Numbered from the stretch's first letter, positions 53,580 to 63,079 are shown. The stretch is DNA of 64,000 nucleotides from Pedobacter sp. SYSU D00535 (GCF_017355855.1 NZ_JAFEWD010000001.1:248001-312000), one strand, 5' to 3'. Made by a program: numbers and translations. The notes: generated by a model not told the origin, from the sequence alone.

Positions 53580-54908
53580 ATGAAAAAGTATCTATTTATA
53601 CTAGCCTGCAGTTTGGCAGCATGTGCCACACCGTTAAAGAAAAATAAACCTCAGGATCTTTATTCTCAGAAGATGGTGGAAACCCGGGCAATGAGAAGTT
53701 TTTACACCAATAGATCTGAACAAGAATTGGCGAAAGCGCACTGGGATTACGTGCCTGGTCTGGTAGCTTACAGCGTGTTGGAGGCCTGGGAGCAGTATCC
53801 TGAAAAAGTGGAGTATTACAACCTGGTAAAGGCTTACGCCGATTATTGCTTGAAGGGACAGGACACTGTCAGGGTTGGCGAAAGTAATATTGACGACCTG
53901 GCAGCAGGAAAAATCCTTTTTACCCTTTATGAGACAGAATTAAAAAAAGGGAACAAAGCGGATGCAGAACGCTACAAGAATTGTGCAACCTTCCTGCGGA
54001 ACAAGCTCAAGTACAAGCACAGCCGCATAGACGCTTCCAAGCCGGGAGCAGGAGGATTTTTCCACAAGGCGCAATATCCAAATCAGATGTGGCTGGATGG
54101 CCTGTATATGGGCCCAGCACTCTATGCTGGCTGGCAAGCCAATTTTGGCAAGGAGGCTGGAGCAGATGATAACCGTCAGTCTTGGGATGACATTGCGCAT
54201 CAATTCATCACGATTAATAAGTTCACATATGATCCGCAGAAAAAATTAAACTACCACGCCTGGAGCGCAACGCCAGAGGATGAAAACTCCTTCTGGGCAA
54301 GCAAAACAGGGCCACATAAGGGAGTTTCACCGGAATTTTGGGGCAGAGGAATGGGCTGGTACTTTGCAGCGCTGGTAGACGTGCTTGAAGTGATGCCGAA
54401 AGATCACTCGCAATATCCTGCGCTAACAGCCATTGTAAATCAGGTAGCGGAAGGACTGGCAATGTATCAGGACAAAAAGAGCGGAAGCTGGTATCAGCTA
54501 CTGCAATATGATGCGTCGAAAAAAGCTGATGGCAAAGGAGATGCGATCGATGGAGAAGTATATAACCAATGCGACAAGGCAAACTACCTTGAATCTTCCG
54601 CCTCGTCTATGTTCACCTATGCCTATCTGAAGGGCATTCGGTTAGGTGTACTAAGTAAAAGCAAGTACATGCCGCTGGCGGAAAAGGCATACCAGGGCTT
54701 ATTAACTAATTTTATCCGTCAAGAAAGTAATGGACAGTTGAGCATCCTCCAGTCTTGTGCTTCTGCCGGCCTGGGACCTGCAAAAGACAAGTCGAGAACT
54801 GGTACAGTGAACTACTATCTATGTGGAAAGGACGTTACTGTGACTCAAAATGAAGGAAAGGCAATAGGTCCATTTATTCTGGCAAGCTTGGAATACGAAC
54901 GCCGTTAA
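53580..54908 (+). CDS. GH105 unsaturated rhamnogalacturonyl hydrolase lipoprotein
   Basis: The 442-residue protein has a lipoprotein signal (CSLAAC, Cys15) and the alpha/alpha-barrel of the GH88/GH105 group. The catalytic Asp lies in NQMWLDGLYMG, and GRGMGWYFAALVDVLE is the second conserved helix pair. GH105 enzymes remove the unsaturated uronic acid left by rhamnogalacturonan lyases, so it is the logical partner of the PL11 enzyme elsewhere in the window. It should act in the periplasm. The family length is usual. It starts a single-gene unit with a downstream terminator. Confidence 0.94.
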   Translation: MKKYLFILACSLAACATPLKKNKPQDLYSQKMVETRAMRSFYTNRSEQELAKAHWDYVPGLVAYSVLEAWEQYPEKVEYYNLVKAYADYCLKGQDTVRVGESNIDDLAAGKILFTLYETELKKGNKADAERYKNCATFLRNKLKYKHSRIDASKPGAGGFFHKAQYPNQMWLDGLYMGPALYAGWQANFGKEAGADDNRQSWDDIAHQFITINKFTYDPQKKLNYHAWSATPEDENSFWASKTGPHKGVSPEFWGRGMGWYFAALVDVLEVMPKDHSQYPALTAIVNQVAEGLAMYQDKKSGSWYQLLQYDASKKADGKGDAIDGEVYNQCDKANYLESSASSMFTYAYLKGIRLGVLSKSKYMPLAEKAYQGLLTNFIRQESNGQLSILQSCASAGLGPAKDKSRTGTVNYYLCGKDVTVTQNEGKAIGPFILASLEYERR

Positions 54909-54934
54909 TAACGAGATTTCCCTATAAGAAATGT

Positions 54935-54966
54935 AAGGTCGTGGCTTTCTGCTACGGCCTTTTTTT
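54935..54966 (+). terminator. Terminator of the GH105 gene
   Basis: Arms 54935-54945 and 54951-54961 form an 11-bp stem that includes two G-T wobbles and a five-base loop, followed by a T run to 54966. It is 26 bases after the stop. Confidence 0.8.
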
Positions 54967-55048
54967 ATTTTGCAGCTTATGGGTCAACGTTTTGAAAAAT
55001 TATTTAACACTTCTTACTGTTGTCAATCGTTAACAGAAGCAGGGCAGC

Positions 55049-56278
55049 ATGCCTTTGAAAATGAAACAAATATTAAGAGCACACCCACTACTGTTCATCA
55101 ACGTCTTCTTATTTGTCCTAGCTATTTTAGTGCTGCCCAATATCTTTAATGCAAGGGAAGAACGAGCTTTTTCTGATGAGACGCGCCTGCAAGAAGCTAA
55201 AGAAGAAGCACGGCGAAGGCCAGGTGCCGATTCGATGGATGTTATACCGGGATCGTTCTACAAACGCAACGCGCTCGTTCAAGCTATTTTAGGATCCGCC
55301 TACCGAAATGTGTGGCAGCAGCCCGTGCGCTTGCCAGTGCTTCGTTTAAATAGCGCTCAGGGTGGACTTACTCCTATAGAGTTTAGTGGAGGAATGCAAA
55401 CAATAGGCGTTAGAGCCAGGGACACACTGGGGCGAATTTGGGCTATACGTTCTATTAACAAGGACCAGTCAGCCGCCTTGCCTGAATTCTTGCGATTTAC
55501 CATCCTCCGCCCCATGTTCCGTGATCAGGCGGCCTCTCTAAACCCGTATGGGGTGCTTGTTGCGATGAACTTATCGCAGAAACTGGGAGTTTCGGATAGC
55601 GAAGCAAGGCTCTACTACTTTCCTTATGATACAAGCTCGGGGAAATATAACGACCGGATGGCAGGAAGAGCAGTAATGTTAACACGTTACCAAAACAGCA
55701 GGAGAGCGTTAGCTGATGCGGACACAATCAAAATGCTCGATACAGAGGAAATGCTGAAGCTCGCGAAAACGCGGTGGGTCCCACTTGATACGCAACTTTA
55801 TCTTCGGTGGAGATTATTCGACATTCTCATATCCGACTGGGATCGGCATGAGGGCAACTGGAAGTGGGCCTTACTAAAAAGGGCAGGGAAGGAGTTTATT
55901 ATCCCCCTTCCTGTGGACCGAGACATGGCTTTCTACAAGTTTGGCGACGGGCTGCTGAATTGGGTTTCTTCGGCCTTTGTTAAAAAACTCCAATCTTTCA
56001 CGCCCAATTATGAAAGTATAGAGGGACTGGTCGCTCAATCAAAAACGCTGGATCTTGCTATCCTGCGCAAGCAGAAAAAAGAGAGATTTCTCCGCGAAGC
56101 GAAATTTATCCAGCAGACGCTGGACAAGGCGGCTATTTCAAGCGCCTTCCGGCAATATCCTCCTAATGTATACAAGCTGATCGGGGCCGAACATGAAGAA
56201 ATTTTTGAGGTTAGATTGAAAAATTTAGACGAAGCAGCGAGCGAATTCTTTAGCTTGTTACAAAAAGAAGCAGAGTAG
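55049..56278 (+). CDS. Exported protein with kinase-fold-like DxDRHxxNW motif
   Basis: The 409-residue protein has one N-terminal membrane segment (about 12-31), so the bulk is probably periplasmic. No named family is certain. The core carries DWDRHEGNW at 263-271 and PVDRDMAFY at 288-296, with WAIRSINKD at 131-139. This order resembles the catalytic loop, the metal-binding DFG-like motif and the ATP-binding Lys strand of atypical kinases (HipA/PI4K/Fam20C-type). Similar motifs occur in Bacteroidota fusion proteins with phosphoesterase and surface-antigen domains, from memory. A secreted kinase-like enzyme is a hypothesis. ATG at 55061 is an alternative start. Confidence 0.7.
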   Translation: MPLKMKQILRAHPLLFINVFLFVLAILVLPNIFNAREERAFSDETRLQEAKEEARRRPGADSMDVIPGSFYKRNALVQAILGSAYRNVWQQPVRLPVLRLNSAQGGLTPIEFSGGMQTIGVRARDTLGRIWAIRSINKDQSAALPEFLRFTILRPMFRDQAASLNPYGVLVAMNLSQKLGVSDSEARLYYFPYDTSSGKYNDRMAGRAVMLTRYQNSRRALADADTIKMLDTEEMLKLAKTRWVPLDTQLYLRWRLFDILISDWDRHEGNWKWALLKRAGKEFIIPLPVDRDMAFYKFGDGLLNWVSSAFVKKLQSFTPNYESIEGLVAQSKTLDLAILRKQKKERFLREAKFIQQTLDKAAISSAFRQYPPNVYKLIGAEHEEIFEVRLKNLDEAASEFFSLLQKEAE

Positions 56279-56294
56279 AGCCACTTCATGGAAA

Positions 56295-56334
56295 AAAGAA
56301 GGCTGGTGCATGCAACAGTACAACAGCCTTCTTT
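56295..56334. terminator. Bidirectional terminator between convergent genes
   Basis: Arms AAAGAAGGCTG (56295-56305) and CAGCCTTCTTT (56324-56334) form an 11-bp perfect stem flanked by A-rich and T-rich runs, between the stop codons of the kinase-like gene and the GH35 gene. Confidence 0.75.
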
Positions 56335-56338
56335 CTTA

Positions 56339-58672
56339 CTATAATTTAAATGGGGTAGCTTTAAGAAATATGCGATAGCCTTTCACCATTCCCGCAGTTT
56401 TCTTGTCCGACCTCGGTAAATATCTAAAGCCTTTAAGGACTGTAGACTCTCCCAGGTCGAGCACGAATTGATGAGGGTGCGCTGGTTTTGCCCCAGACGA
56501 TTGACTTTGCCAGAACGTTGACTCCTGTTGGTCGAAGACTTTATCCGCCGAGCTATTGCTTGCGGTAGTCTCCTCGCTGTCCGCATAAACTACTTTCCAT
56601 TTTAGAGCTGAAATTGGTTTGCCATCAAGTCCGATAAGTTCCATTTCTGCCACCGTAGTAAGCGGATCGTTGCTCCCCTGAGCACTGAGTGCTTCGAAAC
56701 AGAAGTAGCGTCCGGTCGCGGTTTGTTCGAAAACCACGTCTTTCCAGCCATCACCTGACGGAAATTCACCTGTGGCTACAGCCGTTTCCTTTGAAAGATC
56801 GAGGTTCTGGCCTGCTTTACGATGGGCAAGCGAGGCATCGGGATTGATCTTGTCGAGAATAGGTTGCTTCAATCCCTTAACGGTTCTGCCCAACGGCTCC
56901 TCCAAATCCAGAATTACTAACTCATTATTGCCCTTCTTGAGCCATACTCCCGGAACAAACAGGGTCTGCTGAGGACCAATCTTCCAGAACCTGCCCAGGT
57001 TATGTCCGTTAAGCCAAACCATGCCTTTTCCCCAGGTGCTTACGTCCAGAAAGGTATCGCCTGTTTCCTGCAACTGGAAAGTGCCGCGGTACCACGCAGG
57101 GCCGTTGGCAGCCTTCGTCGTAAATCTGGCCTTTTTTTGAAAAGAGTAGTCAACCGGAAAATTATATACCTCCCAGTTCTTCAGTTCAATATTCCGATCT
57201 CCATCTACAATTTCAACCTTTTCGGTAATCCCCTTTCGGTCTATGATTGCCTTTCCGTAGTTTACTCTTCCGGTGGCTTCTACCAGAATATCCAACCTCG
57301 TCGGCTCTTTCAAAATCGGGATTTCCACCGTATTATCTCCTCTTCTTCGGTCTAATTTTCCGATGGCTTTCCCATACAGAAAAACAGTGGCCCAATCGTG
57401 AAGCTCTGTTATCACGATCTTCCGTTTCGCTGCAGAAGGCTGGATAGTTGTCCGGTACAAGATCCGTCCCCAACCCTGATCAAAATCCTCCATGGGTTGA
57501 ATCCGCTCCACCTTTTTTGGTGCCGGAAGATTTTCAAACAAAGCGGCCGCCTCTTTCAGCTCAAAAGTGGGAATCCCAATCACCGCTTTCTCAGCCGGTA
57601 CCTCAGATAAAACCTCACCTTCGTTCAGGTAATTTTTTAATAGATTCCGCACAGCCCAAAACTTCTCAGTGATATTTCCCTGCTCACCAATGGGAGCATT
57701 GTAATCGTAAGAGGTAGCCATTGCGGAATAGGGTGGAGCATTGGCGCCGCCCCATTGTCCGAATGATGTTCCTCCATGCGCCATGTATAAACTAAATGAG
57801 ATTCTGCGGTCCATCATATCTTTTAAGCTGCCGATAAAACTGTTTACCGAGCGTGTCTCGTGCGGTTTACCCCAGTGGTCAAACCAGCCGGTCCAATATT
57901 CGCTGCACATTAAAGGCGAGGTAGGGTAAATCTCCTGAAACGATTTAAACTGGTTGTCGATATTAGAACCCGCACCAAAGTTGAGTGTAGTAGCTACCCC
58001 GTCAAGTTTGTATTTGTTGAAGTTGGACGACCAATCGCAGCGGAACAACTGCACCTTGTCGAATCCAGCTTCTATTACAGCGTCGCGAACCGTCTCCATA
58101 TAGGCTTGGTCACTTCCAAAGGATGCATATTCATTTTCAACCTGAACCATGATAATGTTGCCACCGTTCTGGATCTGATAGGGGGCTAGTTGTTTTCCAG
58201 CAGCAGCAAGAAATTTTTTAGTACGGTCCACAAAGTAGGGGTCGGCGAGTGACCTAACCTGTACATCTTTCTTCTTGAGTAACCACCATGGTAAGCCTCC
58301 CATGTCCCATTCAGCACAAACATAGGGCCCTGGTCGAACGATACAGTACATGCCATTCTTTTGAACCAGCCGAACAAATTCCGCTACGTCATTTTGACCA
58401 GAAAAGTCATAAACATCAGGCTGTTGCTCGTGTAAGTTCCAAAACAGATAGATACAGATGGTATTCATACCCATCGCTTTACTAAGTTGGATGCGGTGCT
58501 CCCAATATTCCCTCGGGATCCGGGGATAGTGAAGCTCGGCTGCGCGAATCAAATAGGGCTTGCCATTTAACAAAAACTCTTTATTGCCAAGGCCAAAGTT
58601 CTGCCCCCGTTGCTGGGAGAAGATCGGCGATAATTGAAGGAGGATTAGGACCAGGAGAATTGCCTTTTTCAT
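56339..58672 (-). CDS. GH35 beta-galactosidase, secreted
   Basis: The 777-residue protein has a signal peptide (1-20, LSPIFSQ), a GH35 TIM barrel with GGLPWWLLKK, the acid/base Glu in QVENEYASFG and the nucleophile Glu in SEYWTGWFDHWG, then beta-sandwich domains with WLNGHNLGRFW. The C-terminal region resembles a discoidin-type F5/8 carbohydrate-binding domain (VLDLGESTVLKGFRYLP). It should remove terminal beta-galactose from pectic galactan or xyloglucan side chains in the periplasm. A clear promoter lies upstream. It is a single-gene unit. Confidence 0.95.
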   Translation of the reverse strand: MKKAILLVLILLQLSPIFSQQRGQNFGLGNKEFLLNGKPYLIRAAELHYPRIPREYWEHRIQLSKAMGMNTICIYLFWNLHEQQPDVYDFSGQNDVAEFVRLVQKNGMYCIVRPGPYVCAEWDMGGLPWWLLKKKDVQVRSLADPYFVDRTKKFLAAAGKQLAPYQIQNGGNIIMVQVENEYASFGSDQAYMETVRDAVIEAGFDKVQLFRCDWSSNFNKYKLDGVATTLNFGAGSNIDNQFKSFQEIYPTSPLMCSEYWTGWFDHWGKPHETRSVNSFIGSLKDMMDRRISFSLYMAHGGTSFGQWGGANAPPYSAMATSYDYNAPIGEQGNITEKFWAVRNLLKNYLNEGEVLSEVPAEKAVIGIPTFELKEAAALFENLPAPKKVERIQPMEDFDQGWGRILYRTTIQPSAAKRKIVITELHDWATVFLYGKAIGKLDRRRGDNTVEIPILKEPTRLDILVEATGRVNYGKAIIDRKGITEKVEIVDGDRNIELKNWEVYNFPVDYSFQKKARFTTKAANGPAWYRGTFQLQETGDTFLDVSTWGKGMVWLNGHNLGRFWKIGPQQTLFVPGVWLKKGNNELVILDLEEPLGRTVKGLKQPILDKINPDASLAHRKAGQNLDLSKETAVATGEFPSGDGWKDVVFEQTATGRYFCFEALSAQGSNDPLTTVAEMELIGLDGKPISALKWKVVYADSEETTASNSSADKVFDQQESTFWQSQSSGAKPAHPHQFVLDLGESTVLKGFRYLPRSDKKTAGMVKGYRIFLKATPFKL

Positions 58673-58700
58673 TATTATAATTGGTGGTATTATTGAAGGT

Positions 58701-58730
58701 CAAATATACAACTGCAAGCAGAAGTATCAA
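58701..58730 (-). promoter_or_regulatory. Promoter of the GH35 gene
   Basis: CAAATATA at 58701-58708 is TATATTTG on the minus strand, and CAA at 58728-58730 supplies TTG 19 bases upstream. The predicted leader is about 25 bases. The same -7/-33 layout is seen at the arsR and deoR promoters. Confidence 0.65.
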
Positions 58731-58943
58731 TATTAGCCAGGCGACTCTAACCAAATAAGCCGTTAAACCACATTTCTGATGACGAGCCGACACAAAAATC
58801 CAAGATTTAGGACGGCTGGATATTTTGTCATCCTACGTCAAAACTTATGAGAATAGGCATAATAAATACAAGCTCCGGCTGAAAGTTTAGGGATGTAATA
58901 GTTGCATGACAAATTCAGCTTACAGTTCTATCGCAAATAAATA

Positions 58944-58963
58944 AGGCACCTCAAAAGGTGCCT
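58944..58963 (-). terminator. Terminator of the lipocalin-like gene
   Basis: Arms AGGCACC (58944-58950) and GGTGCCT (58957-58963) form a seven-bp stem with AT-rich flanks that extend it; the minus strand continues into a T-rich stretch. It lies 34 bases beyond the stop. Confidence 0.65.
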
Positions 58964-58997
58964 ATTTATGTATTGCCTAAATATTATGCCGTTCCGC

Positions 58998-59426
58998 CTA
59001 TTTTTCGAGGAGGTACTGGTTTTCTTCTTTTTCTACCTGACCAGGTGCGATAGTGATCTCATCTACTTCTGAAAAAGTAAGTTTCGAGGAAGTAAGTTCC
59101 TGAATAGTGAAGGTTTCCTGACGATCAGCAGCTTCGGTTACCACCAGTTTGTCACCGTCAACGCTGTATCTATACGTTTCCGGATCCGAACCGTCCTCAT
59201 TCCACTCTAAAGTACCGTTACTTTTAAACTCTACATAAGCACCAGAAGGATAGGTGTACTCGTCGGTGCCAAGCAATTGGTTGTTTAGATACTCTTTTTC
59301 CACTTCTTTCTTCAGTTTCCACTTACCAAGGATTTTGGTGGCGTTGTCGTCCTCATCTTTTTTACAAGAGGCTAGCGCTACCGTGAGCGTAAGAAGGATT
59401 ACTAAAAGGGAGTTAGATTTTTTCAT
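58998..59426 (-). CDS. Lipocalin-like lipoprotein
   Basis: The 142-residue protein has a lipoprotein signal (TVALASC, Cys20) and an acidic linker, then KILGKWKLKKEVEKEY and VEFKSNGTLEWNEDG. This pattern is typical of the small lipocalin-like (DUF4923/DUF5004-type) lipoproteins abundant in Bacteroidota. The fold is expected to be an eight-stranded barrel; the ligand is unknown. It sits as a single-gene unit 98 bases from the next lipoprotein gene on the same strand. Confidence 0.82.
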   Translation of the reverse strand: MKKSNSLLVILLTLTVALASCKKDEDDNATKILGKWKLKKEVEKEYLNNQLLGTDEYTYPSGAYVEFKSNGTLEWNEDGSDPETYRYSVDGDKLVVTEAADRQETFTIQELTSSKLTFSEVDEITIAPGQVEKEENQYLLEK

Positions 59427-59524
59427 TGTGTTTTATGGTCGTTAGTTAAAAAGCTGCAATTCTAGGGCTAATTCGAAATCCACGCAATACCTAAAAATGG
59501 GTATTGATACTTTAGCGATTTTAC

Positions 59525-60565
59525 TTACTTTAAAAAAAGCTGCAATGGAACGATCGGCTTATTATCAGCGGTTTTAAGTACGCCATACTCCACGCCGTTC
59601 TTCCACAGTTTGTAAGTTTGATTTGGTTCGAACTCTAGACCAGCGATATAAATGTCATCCTTGTATTTAAGTAGTTGCATGGCCCGTGATTGTTTCGTGC
59701 TCAAAGACACCTTCTGATTGTTCTTTACATAAAAAGCATAGTAGCTCCCTGAGTTATCCTTCGGTTCCCATCCGGTGACATGCACGTTTGTACCTTCTGC
59801 AAGCAAATCGTAAAGCACTACATTGGTGGGAACATTAAGTTCGGTGATGCTCTTATTACCGCCGTCCTGATCTAGCTTAAGAACTGCGGCATGGAGAGTT
59901 CCATTCCTGTTGATGTAGCCAAGGATATAAAACATAGAATTGCTTGCAGAAAACTTAATAGGCTGGAAATTCTCATTAGGGCTTGTGTTAAGCACTATCA
60001 CCGTTACAGACGACCCGGTTCTTGAATAGATGATCGATTGCTGATTGGGGGAATTCAAATATCCAAGCAGATAATAGGTGTTCCCCAGTTTCAGGAAGTC
60101 TTTAAATTCATACCTGTTCTGCGCGTTGCCGGCAACAGTAAAAACAGTGGTATTTCCTTCCATTATACTGTAATCGAATATCCCCGCAGGGTCCTGTGCT
60201 GGTTTTCTGACCAATGCTCCCACCGTATTATTATAGTACTTATAAGCAACACTTGTAGTAATTCCTCCTGTTTGAAACAAGTCGGTTTTACTGTTATTTT
60301 TCCAGTAGCTACCGTTCTGGGCAAGATAGATGTCGCTGCCCTCAGCATGTCCAAAAAGGATGAGGTCATTGCTCAGGTTTAGTTTAGGATAGCTTTTTAC
60401 TTCATTTTTACTCCAGACAAAGTGGTTATCGTAGGTAGCCTGGTTGGTCTGCGTATAGCCCAACACTTGCACCTGTTGCTCATTCTCTGGCTTAGGCTGG
60501 TTTTTCTTGCAAGAAACAATTGTTGCGGATGCAAGAGCAATTAAAAGGATACGTTTAGTTAACAT
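59525..60565 (-). CDS. Hypothetical lipoprotein, beta-propeller-like
   Basis: The 346-residue protein has a lipoprotein signal (ATIVSC, Cys19). The mature part contains repeated strand-turn units of about 40 residues (for example NTYYLLGYLNSPNQQS, SMFYILGYINRNGTLH, TNVHVTGWEPKDNSGSY and DDIYIAGLEFEPNQTY). This suggests a beta-propeller. No enzyme motif is seen. ATG at 60565 is preferred because it starts the signal; an upstream ATG at 60586 would add seven residues. I do not recognise a family. Confidence 0.7.
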   Translation of the reverse strand: MLTKRILLIALASATIVSCKKNQPKPENEQQVQVLGYTQTNQATYDNHFVWSKNEVKSYPKLNLSNDLILFGHAEGSDIYLAQNGSYWKNNSKTDLFQTGGITTSVAYKYYNNTVGALVRKPAQDPAGIFDYSIMEGNTTVFTVAGNAQNRYEFKDFLKLGNTYYLLGYLNSPNQQSIIYSRTGSSVTVIVLNTSPNENFQPIKFSASNSMFYILGYINRNGTLHAAVLKLDQDGGNKSITELNVPTNVVLYDLLAEGTNVHVTGWEPKDNSGSYYAFYVKNNQKVSLSTKQSRAMQLLKYKDDIYIAGLEFEPNQTYKLWKNGVEYGVLKTADNKPIVPLQLFLK

Positions 60566-60793
60566 TTGAATTTTATTTTCTGACATTACGAGACACTTTT
60601 AAAAATAGCTACAGCAGACCTGTGAATTAGGTAGCCACAGCTCCGGCCCCCCCGAGAGGAGTACCTCTGGAAGTTTTGCCCCCGGATTAGCAATTTCGAA
60701 AAAGTGGAAACAATAAAAATTTCGGCCGGTTTGTCTCTTGAAACTGCTATAACTAGTAGAAAATCATCGATTTACATTAAATTAACGTCAACA

Positions 60794-61288
60794 ATGAAAA
60801 AAGGTCAATTATTGGTAGTGGGAGCGGCCCTGGCTGGTCTGTGTGTAACAAATGCAGTGGCGCAAACAAAAAAGCAAATGATCGAAACCCTGACTGCCAG
60901 GGCAGACAGCCTCGAACGTATGCTGGCCACAAGAACAAAAGCTTTTCATGAATGTGAGGTTAAATTTGCGAAACTGGAAGGTGTCTCTGAAACTCGCGAA
61001 GCGGCAGCAAAAAAGGCAGAAAGTAAGGCTGACAGTTTACTCGGACTACTAAACACCAAGGAAACAATTATTGCCGACCTCAATAAACAGTTGACTGATT
61101 TGAACACTGAAGCGGACAGCCTGAGGACCGAAGCTAAGACGCTTGCCGATCAGAATCAATCACTAACTTCCAAATTGGCTGGTCTGAACCAGACCGAAGA
61201 AAAAGCTCCTGCTGCTGAAAGTAAAAGGCAGACTATCCCTGCAGTAAAAAAGGAGGAACTGAAATTACAGGCTGAAAGCACGGAATGA
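60794..61288 (+). CDS. Exported coiled-coil protein
   Basis: The 164-residue protein has a signal peptide (1-24, CVTNAVAQ) followed by heptad-patterned helices (about 27-145, with MIETLTARADSLERMLATR and TEADSLRTEAKTLADQNQSL). The C-terminal tail is Lys/Glu-rich. It is probably a periplasmic coiled coil of unknown function. ATG at 60794 is chosen because it starts a textbook signal peptide; the longer frame from 60704 has no signal at its start. Confidence 0.65.
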   Translation: MKKGQLLVVGAALAGLCVTNAVAQTKKQMIETLTARADSLERMLATRTKAFHECEVKFAKLEGVSETREAAAKKAESKADSLLGLLNTKETIIADLNKQLTDLNTEADSLRTEAKTLADQNQSLTSKLAGLNQTEEKAPAAESKRQTIPAVKKEELKLQAESTE

Positions 61289-61396
61289 GAAGCTGGTTCA
61301 TCTCAGTTTACTATAGGCCTCTTTCGACAGCTTTAAGTTCAAATTTCCTTTCCTATCAGTGCTAGTCGCTATATTTATTCTATTAATTTTAATGGT

Positions 61397-62197
61397 ATGA
61401 AAATAGCGATAGCATCTCCACCTATCCCAAAATCTCTGGAGGATGGCTTGTTAAACCTGGCGCAACTGGTTGAGGTCGCGTCAAAGGAAAAAGCTGAGAT
61501 CATTTGTTTTCCTGAATCCTACCTACCCGGATATCCCGGCATGCCTTGCAGCGAAGAAGACCGGAACCCTGCCAAGTTGCAGGCTGCCCTCAAACAGGCC
61601 TGTCTTATTGCTGCTAAAAACCAGATAGCGCTTGTGCTACCCATGGATTGGTATCATGAACAGAAGTTTCTGAACGTGGCATTTGTCATTGATGAGGACG
61701 GCCGGGTGTTAGGGTATCAGGCCAAAAACCAGCTCGATCCCTCGGAAGACAACATCTGGGAAGCAGGGACAGCGCGCCATATCTTCGAAATCAAGGGGCT
61801 TAAGTTTGGCATTGTGATCTGCCATGAAGGATTCAGGTACCCAGAAACCGTGAGGTGGGCAGCCCGACGGGGAGCTAAAATTGTCTTCCATCCCCACTTC
61901 GCGGGTAGCGATTCCGAGGGGCCAAGCTTGACAGAATGGGGAAACAAGAATAACCCCTATTATGAAAAAGCGATGATGATGAGGGCGCTTGAGAACACCA
62001 TATATTTCGCAAGCTCCAATTATGCGTCCCGGTTCCCTGAATCTGCCAGCGCTATTATTGCACCTGACGGGACCTGTGTTGTAAATGAAAGCTATGGTAG
62101 AGCAGGAGTAATTATTGCCGATATTAATCCCGACCTTGCCACCGGCCTTCTGGCCAGCAGGTTCAAAAGTTCCCTTTACACCCCTGATATACAATAG
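61397..62197 (+). CDS. Carbon-nitrogen hydrolase (nitrilase superfamily)
   Basis: The 266-residue cytoplasmic protein has the full catalytic triad of the nitrilase superfamily: Glu40 in CFPESYLPGYPG, Lys110 in GYQAKNQLD, and Cys142 in VICHEGFRYPE. It hydrolyses a nitrile or amide bond; members include amidases, N-carbamoyl-amine hydrolases and nitrilases. The substrate cannot be predicted. The length is standard. It is convergent with the next lipoprotein gene, with five bases between stops. Confidence 0.93.
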   Translation: MKIAIASPPIPKSLEDGLLNLAQLVEVASKEKAEIICFPESYLPGYPGMPCSEEDRNPAKLQAALKQACLIAAKNQIALVLPMDWYHEQKFLNVAFVIDEDGRVLGYQAKNQLDPSEDNIWEAGTARHIFEIKGLKFGIVICHEGFRYPETVRWAARRGAKIVFHPHFAGSDSEGPSLTEWGNKNNPYYEKAMMMRALENTIYFASSNYASRFPESASAIIAPDGTCVVNESYGRAGVIIADINPDLATGLLASRFKSSLYTPDIQ

Positions 62198-62202
62198 AAA
62201 AA

Positions 62203-62970
62203 CTATTGATAGATGAAGGTATAATTGCTCGCGCTGTTTGAGCTAGTCTCCGCACAGCTGACCGGAAATCCCAGGCTATTGTAACTGTATGATCGGCTAA
62301 TCTCCTGGTCGTTGGTACTACCCAACATATCCCGGGTCTCTGATAAAATCTCATTTTCCGAGAAGAGGATGGAAGAGATGCCGTCCGGATCGAGAATGTA
62401 TTTGATCGGCTTACTGCTCAGTGCCGACCTCTTTTCGCCGTAGACGTAACTTATAAAAGTAGGCACCGGTGAAAGATGAACGTGATTTTCAATCTTCTTG
62501 ACATTATTACCCTCATAATTTATAGTGGAACTGATCTGAGTCATCCCAAAATATTTCTTAACGATTCGCGTAACTCGTTGGTTCTCCACCGTGTATACCA
62601 GATCGAAAAAGAAATCAAATTCTCCGTTTGTAAACTGCTCTACTTTACCCGTCGAAGGCAGGTTGTTCTCATACCTGATGGTATAAACCTTCCGAACGCC
62701 TTCCTTCAATTCCTCCAGTTTCTCAATATTACCCTGCAAATCATAGCTTAGCCAAATACCTTCGGTATCACCTGCATTAGCTACTGATTCTAAACGGCCT
62801 TCGATGTCGTAACTAACTGTAAATCTATTGACAATGCCATTGCTCGTCCTGCTGATGCTTTTGAGTAGAGGAGCTGAATTAAGAGCTGCTTCAGTCTTGT
62901 CCTTCTTACATCCTGCTAGGATAATCAGGATAGCTGATAAAAGGGTGGCGAGGGAATTAAATGTCTTCAT
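62203..62970 (-). CDS. Hypothetical lipoprotein with YD-repeat-like strands
   Basis: The 255-residue protein has a lipoprotein signal (ILIILAGC, Cys21). Its mature part has repeated strand units with tyrosine and aspartate at turns (SYDIEGRLESV, SYDLQGNIEKL, INYEGNNVKKI, SYSYNSLGFPV). These resemble YD-type or DUF4595-like repeats in Bacteroidota lipoproteins. The function is unknown. ATG at 62970 is used since it begins the signal; the open frame extends upstream to 63039. Confidence 0.72.
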   Translation of the reverse strand: MKTFNSLATLLSAILIILAGCKKDKTEAALNSAPLLKSISRTSNGIVNRFTVSYDIEGRLESVANAGDTEGIWLSYDLQGNIEKLEELKEGVRKVYTIRYENNLPSTGKVEQFTNGEFDFFFDLVYTVENQRVTRIVKKYFGMTQISSTINYEGNNVKKIENHVHLSPVPTFISYVYGEKRSALSSKPIKYILDPDGISSILFSENEILSETRDMLGSTNDQEISRSYSYNSLGFPVSCAETSSNSASNYTFIYQ

Positions 62971-63042
62971 GCGTGCGTTTTCATGGGAGACGATAGTCAG
63001 TCCTAGTTTGTGACAGTTCGAAGCTGCTGGGTCACGCACAAA

Positions 63043-63070
63043 AAAGCCTCCGCTTGTTAACGGAGGCTTT
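63043..63070 (-). terminator. Terminator of the second GH28 gene
   Basis: Arms AAAGCCTCCG (63043-63052) and CGGAGGCTTT (63061-63070) form a perfect 10-bp stem with an eight-base loop. The minus strand continues into T residues. It is 10 bases beyond the GH28 stop. Confidence 0.8.
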
Positions 63071-63079
63071 CAAAATAAT

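Larger units (their letters stand above)
58673..58997. other. Intergenic region upstream of GH35 gene
   Basis: This 325-base stretch lies between two leftward genes. It contains the GH35 promoter (58701-58730) and the terminator of the lipocalin-like gene (58944-58963). No gene was recognised in the remainder. Confidence 0.6.
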
